DNA of 7,347 nucleotides from an uncultured Hungatella sp. GTDB lineage: Bacteria; Bacillota; Clostridia; Lachnospirales; Lachnospiraceae. Location of the stretch: positions 1 through 7,347 of the forward strand of contig CAUEKH010000116.1 in the NCBI GenBank assembly GCA_959018155.1. The letters are read 5' to 3'. The position numbers and the translations under genes are program-made. The notes beneath the pieces were generated by a model that saw nothing but the letters and a program-made list of their open reading frames with translations, made no database searches and had not been told where the DNA came from. Of the stretch, positions 6,098-7,347 are shown in pieces. Positions within the stretch are counted from its first letter, which is position 1, and every line of letters starts with the position of its first letter.

Positions 6098-6340
6098 TTG
6101 ACAAAGCTGAAACATACATTTACCTCTGTGGAGGAACTGGCCGCTTTTGTAGCGAAAGCGGAGAAGTGTGATTACGATATTGATGTCCGTTACAACCATT
6201 TTATTATAGATGGAAAATCTCTGATTGGCGTAATGAATATCGGCATCGGAAAACAGGTGGAAATTATCTGCCACGATACTTATGACGGAGCGGGAAGCAC
6301 GGAAGATGGCGAGGAAGAAAACAAATTTCTTGCTATCTGA
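6098..6340 (+). CDS. HPr-like (PTS phosphocarrier-fold) protein lacking the active histidine
   Basis: An 80-residue protein beginning at TTG. That start is chosen because AAAGGAGGT (6082-6090) lies directly upstream (8 nt from GGAGG) and HPr-like sequence begins there; the codons before it in this frame include the SD itself and look non-coding. The core FVAKAEKCDYDIDVRYN then DGKSLIGVMNIGI (38-50) and VEIICH matches the second half of HPr, KS41LIGVM corresponding to the Ser46 site phosphorylated by HPr kinase. The N-terminal GxHxRPA segment carrying the phosphocarrier His15 is missing, replaced by SVEELAAF (10-17). The C-terminal helix is replaced by an acidic tail (60-76). It therefore cannot pass phosphate in the usual PTS way and is more likely regulatory, in the manner of Bacillus Crh. 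No PTS gene is adjacent, and the CLC gene follows in the same direction. Confidence 0.85.
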   Translation: MTKLKHTFTSVEELAAFVAKAEKCDYDIDVRYNHFIIDGKSLIGVMNIGIGKQVEIICHDTYDGAGSTEDGEEENKFLAI

Positions 6341-6358
6341 AAAAACGCGTATTATAAT
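6330..6358 (+). promoter_or_regulatory. Promoter for the CLC transporter leader
   Basis: A perfect TATAAT (6353-6358) lies 17 bp after TTGCTA (6330-6335; 4 of 6 match). The -35 box is inside the last codons of the HPr-like gene. Transcription would begin near 6365, just before the first hairpin of the CLC leader, so the CLC gene can be expressed separately from the HPr-like gene. Confidence 0.6.
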
Positions 6359-6365
6359 AGAATAG

Positions 6366-6465
6366 GATATTGATAAAAATTCATCAATTCAAATATCGCA
6401 GGGGGACTCTGAAGCGGCGGGCTTTTGCTTATGCCAGGTTCGGGGCTGCCTGCGAAGTTTGAGTT
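6366..6465 (+). promoter_or_regulatory. Structured 5' leader of the CLC gene, possible cis-regulatory RNA
   Basis: The leader is about 140 nt (roughly 6365-6504). Hairpin 1 pairs GATATTGAT (6366-6374) with ATCAAT (6383-6388) and ATC (6395-6397). Stem P1 pairs TCGCAGG (6396-6402) with CCTGCGA (6449-6455), 7 perfect base pairs; the two structures share two bases and may compete. Inside P1, short helices AGC/GCT (6413-6415, 6445-6447), GGC/GCC (6416-6418, 6433-6435) and GGGC/GCTT with a TTTT loop can stack. GACTC (6405-6409) in the internal loop can pair with GAGTT (6461-6465) just after P1, forming a pseudoknot. No T-tract follows, so it is not a terminator, and any control would be translational. 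No known riboswitch class is recognised. Confidence 0.45.
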
Positions 6466-6504
6466 GTGAAAGAAAAATAACAGAAGATACAGGGGGAATA
6501 AGTG

Positions 6505-7347
6505 ATGCGGCCGTCAGGAAATACGGTTTCTGCTACAATTAAACGTTATCGCAGTTTTCGTTATGCGCTGATACTGGAGGGAGTCGCTGTCGGAGCGATT
6601 TCCGGTGTGGTTGTGGTGGCGTTTCGATATCTTTTGGGATATGCGGAGATACTGCTGCACTCCATACTCGATTATGGGAGAGTCCACCCGTGGTTCGTGC
6701 CGATCTGGTTTCTGATTCTGGCAGCGGCGGCTCTCGCCGTTTCTCTTCTTTTAAAATGGGATTCGCTGATTTCAGGAAGTGGTATCCCTCAGGTAGAGGG
6801 GGAAATCATCGGAGAGGTGGATGAAAACTGGTGGAGAGTCCTGGTGGCCAAACTGGCAGGCGGATTAATCGGCCTTGGCTGCGGACTGTCTCTCGGCCGC
6901 GAAGGCCCCAGCATCCAGCTGGGCGCCATGGCGGCAAAAGGATTTTCCAGGCTGACAAAGCGTGTGAAGACGGAGGAGAAGCTTCTGATGACATGCGGGG
7001 CCAGCGCGGGGCTTTCGGCCGCATTTAACGCACCGATTGCCGGCGTTCTCTTTTCATTGGAGGAAGTACATAAGCATTTTTCCCCGGAAATCCTGCTGTC
7101 ATCCATGGCCTCATCGATCACAGCCGATTTCGTTTCGAGAAATGTGTTCGGCTTAAAGCCGGTCTTCACCTTCCATATCACCGGCATGATGCCTCTCCAT
7201 ACGTACGGCCACGTGCTGCTTCTGGGACTCATCCTTGGATTTATGGGCGGAGTCTATAATACCAGCCTGTCAAAATCCCAGGATTTGTACCAGAAAATCC
7301 AGACTCAGCCTTTGCCGCTTAGGATTCCGTTCCTGTTAGCCGGGGTT
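6505..7347 (+). CDS. CLC-family Cl-/H+ antiporter, N-terminal part (runs off window)
   Basis: The first 281 residues of a CLC membrane transporter, open to the right edge. Selectivity-filter motifs are intact: GSGIP (91-95, central Ser92), GREGP (131-135, with Glu133 as the gating glutamate) and AAFNAPIAGVLFSLEE (172-187, the last Glu equivalent to the inner proton glutamate, Glu203 of E. coli ClC-ec1). Both glutamates being present predicts coupled 2Cl-/H+ exchange rather than a passive channel, and the GSGIP form fits chloride rather than the fluoride-specific CLC-F branch. Hydrophobic helices lie near 21-47 and 63-84, and from 112 onward as expected. AGGGGGA (6491-6497) lies about 8 nt before the ATG; an in-frame GTG directly precedes it (6502-6504) and cannot be excluded as start. 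A cytoplasmic C-terminal domain, if present, is outside the window. The physiological role (acid, chloride or osmotic handling) is not shown by context. Confidence 0.95.
   Translation, partial: MRPSGNTVSATIKRYRSFRYALILEGVAVGAISGVVVVAFRYLLGYAEILLHSILDYGRVHPWFVPIWFLILAAAALAVSLLLKWDSLISGSGIPQVEGEIIGEVDENWWRVLVAKLAGGLIGLGCGLSLGREGPSIQLGAMAAKGFSRLTKRVKTEEKLLMTCGASAGLSAAFNAPIAGVLFSLEEVHKHFSPEILLSSMASSITADFVSRNVFGLKPVFTFHITGMMPLHTYGHVLLLGLILGFMGGVYNTSLSKSQDLYQKIQTQPLPLRIPFLLAGV

Noticed and set aside
6431..6469. Short leader ORF of 12 codons (MPGSGLPAKFEL) before the CLC gene
   Set aside because: It has only a weak SD-like GGCGGG, the codons show no regulatory residue run, and its sequence is already used by the predicted stem; an ORF this short is expected by chance.
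6360..6500. Fluoride (crcB) riboswitch in the CLC leader
   Set aside because: The expected GGnGATG-type core and its pseudoknot partner are not present, and the CLC protein has chloride-type GSGIP and GREGP filters, not the fluoride-branch forms.
6789..7232. Long minus-strand open frame opposite the CLC gene
   Set aside because: It is a shadow of the CLC coding frame, which carries clear family motifs on the plus strand.

Overview
The window reads as chromosomal DNA of a low-to-mid GC Firmicute, most likely a gut-type Lachnospiraceae/Clostridia. Supporting signs are strong AGGAGG-type ribosome binding sites, a TTG start, TATAAT promoters, a YesM-type sensor kinase beside a CUT1 sugar transporter with no ATPase gene, an Ala/Thr-rich lipoprotein linker and a short HPr-like protein of the kind seen in Clostridia. 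The genus cannot be fixed from the sequence alone.

Region 1 (1-5157) is a carbohydrate-use locus. A membrane sensor histidine kinase runs leftward off the window (start at 322). Divergent from it is an operon-like row: a lipoprotein solute-binding protein (504-1865), two MalF/MalG-type permeases (1892-2821 and 2828-3682) and a cytoplasmic GH28 pectinase-like hydrolase (3835-5157). The order matches the Bacillus subtilis yesMN-OPQ rhamnogalacturonan system, and the binding protein resembles YesO. The likely scheme is that the kinase senses an extracellular oligosaccharide, an AraC-type partner regulator (expected outside the window) activates the transporter, a shared MsmX-like ATPase encoded elsewhere powers it, and the GH28 enzyme trims the imported uronic-acid oligosaccharide. 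The 181-nt divergent spacer holds two facing promoters and three 19-bp direct-repeat copies in helical phase, one abutting the transporter -35 box.

Region 2 (5158-5861) is on the minus strand: a solitary HicB-family antitoxin-like gene without a HicA partner, and a tRNA-Ser(CGA) just upstream of it. A perfect 15-bp stem-loop separates HicB from the convergent GH28 gene.

Region 3 (5862-7347) holds a small HPr-like protein that lacks the phosphocarrier histidine but keeps the regulatory serine, then a CLC-type Cl-/H+ antiporter cut by the window edge. A strong promoter overlapping the end of the HPr-like gene would give the CLC gene a leader of about 140 nt with two hairpins and a possible pseudoknot. 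I could not match this leader to a known riboswitch class; it is the best candidate here for something undescribed.
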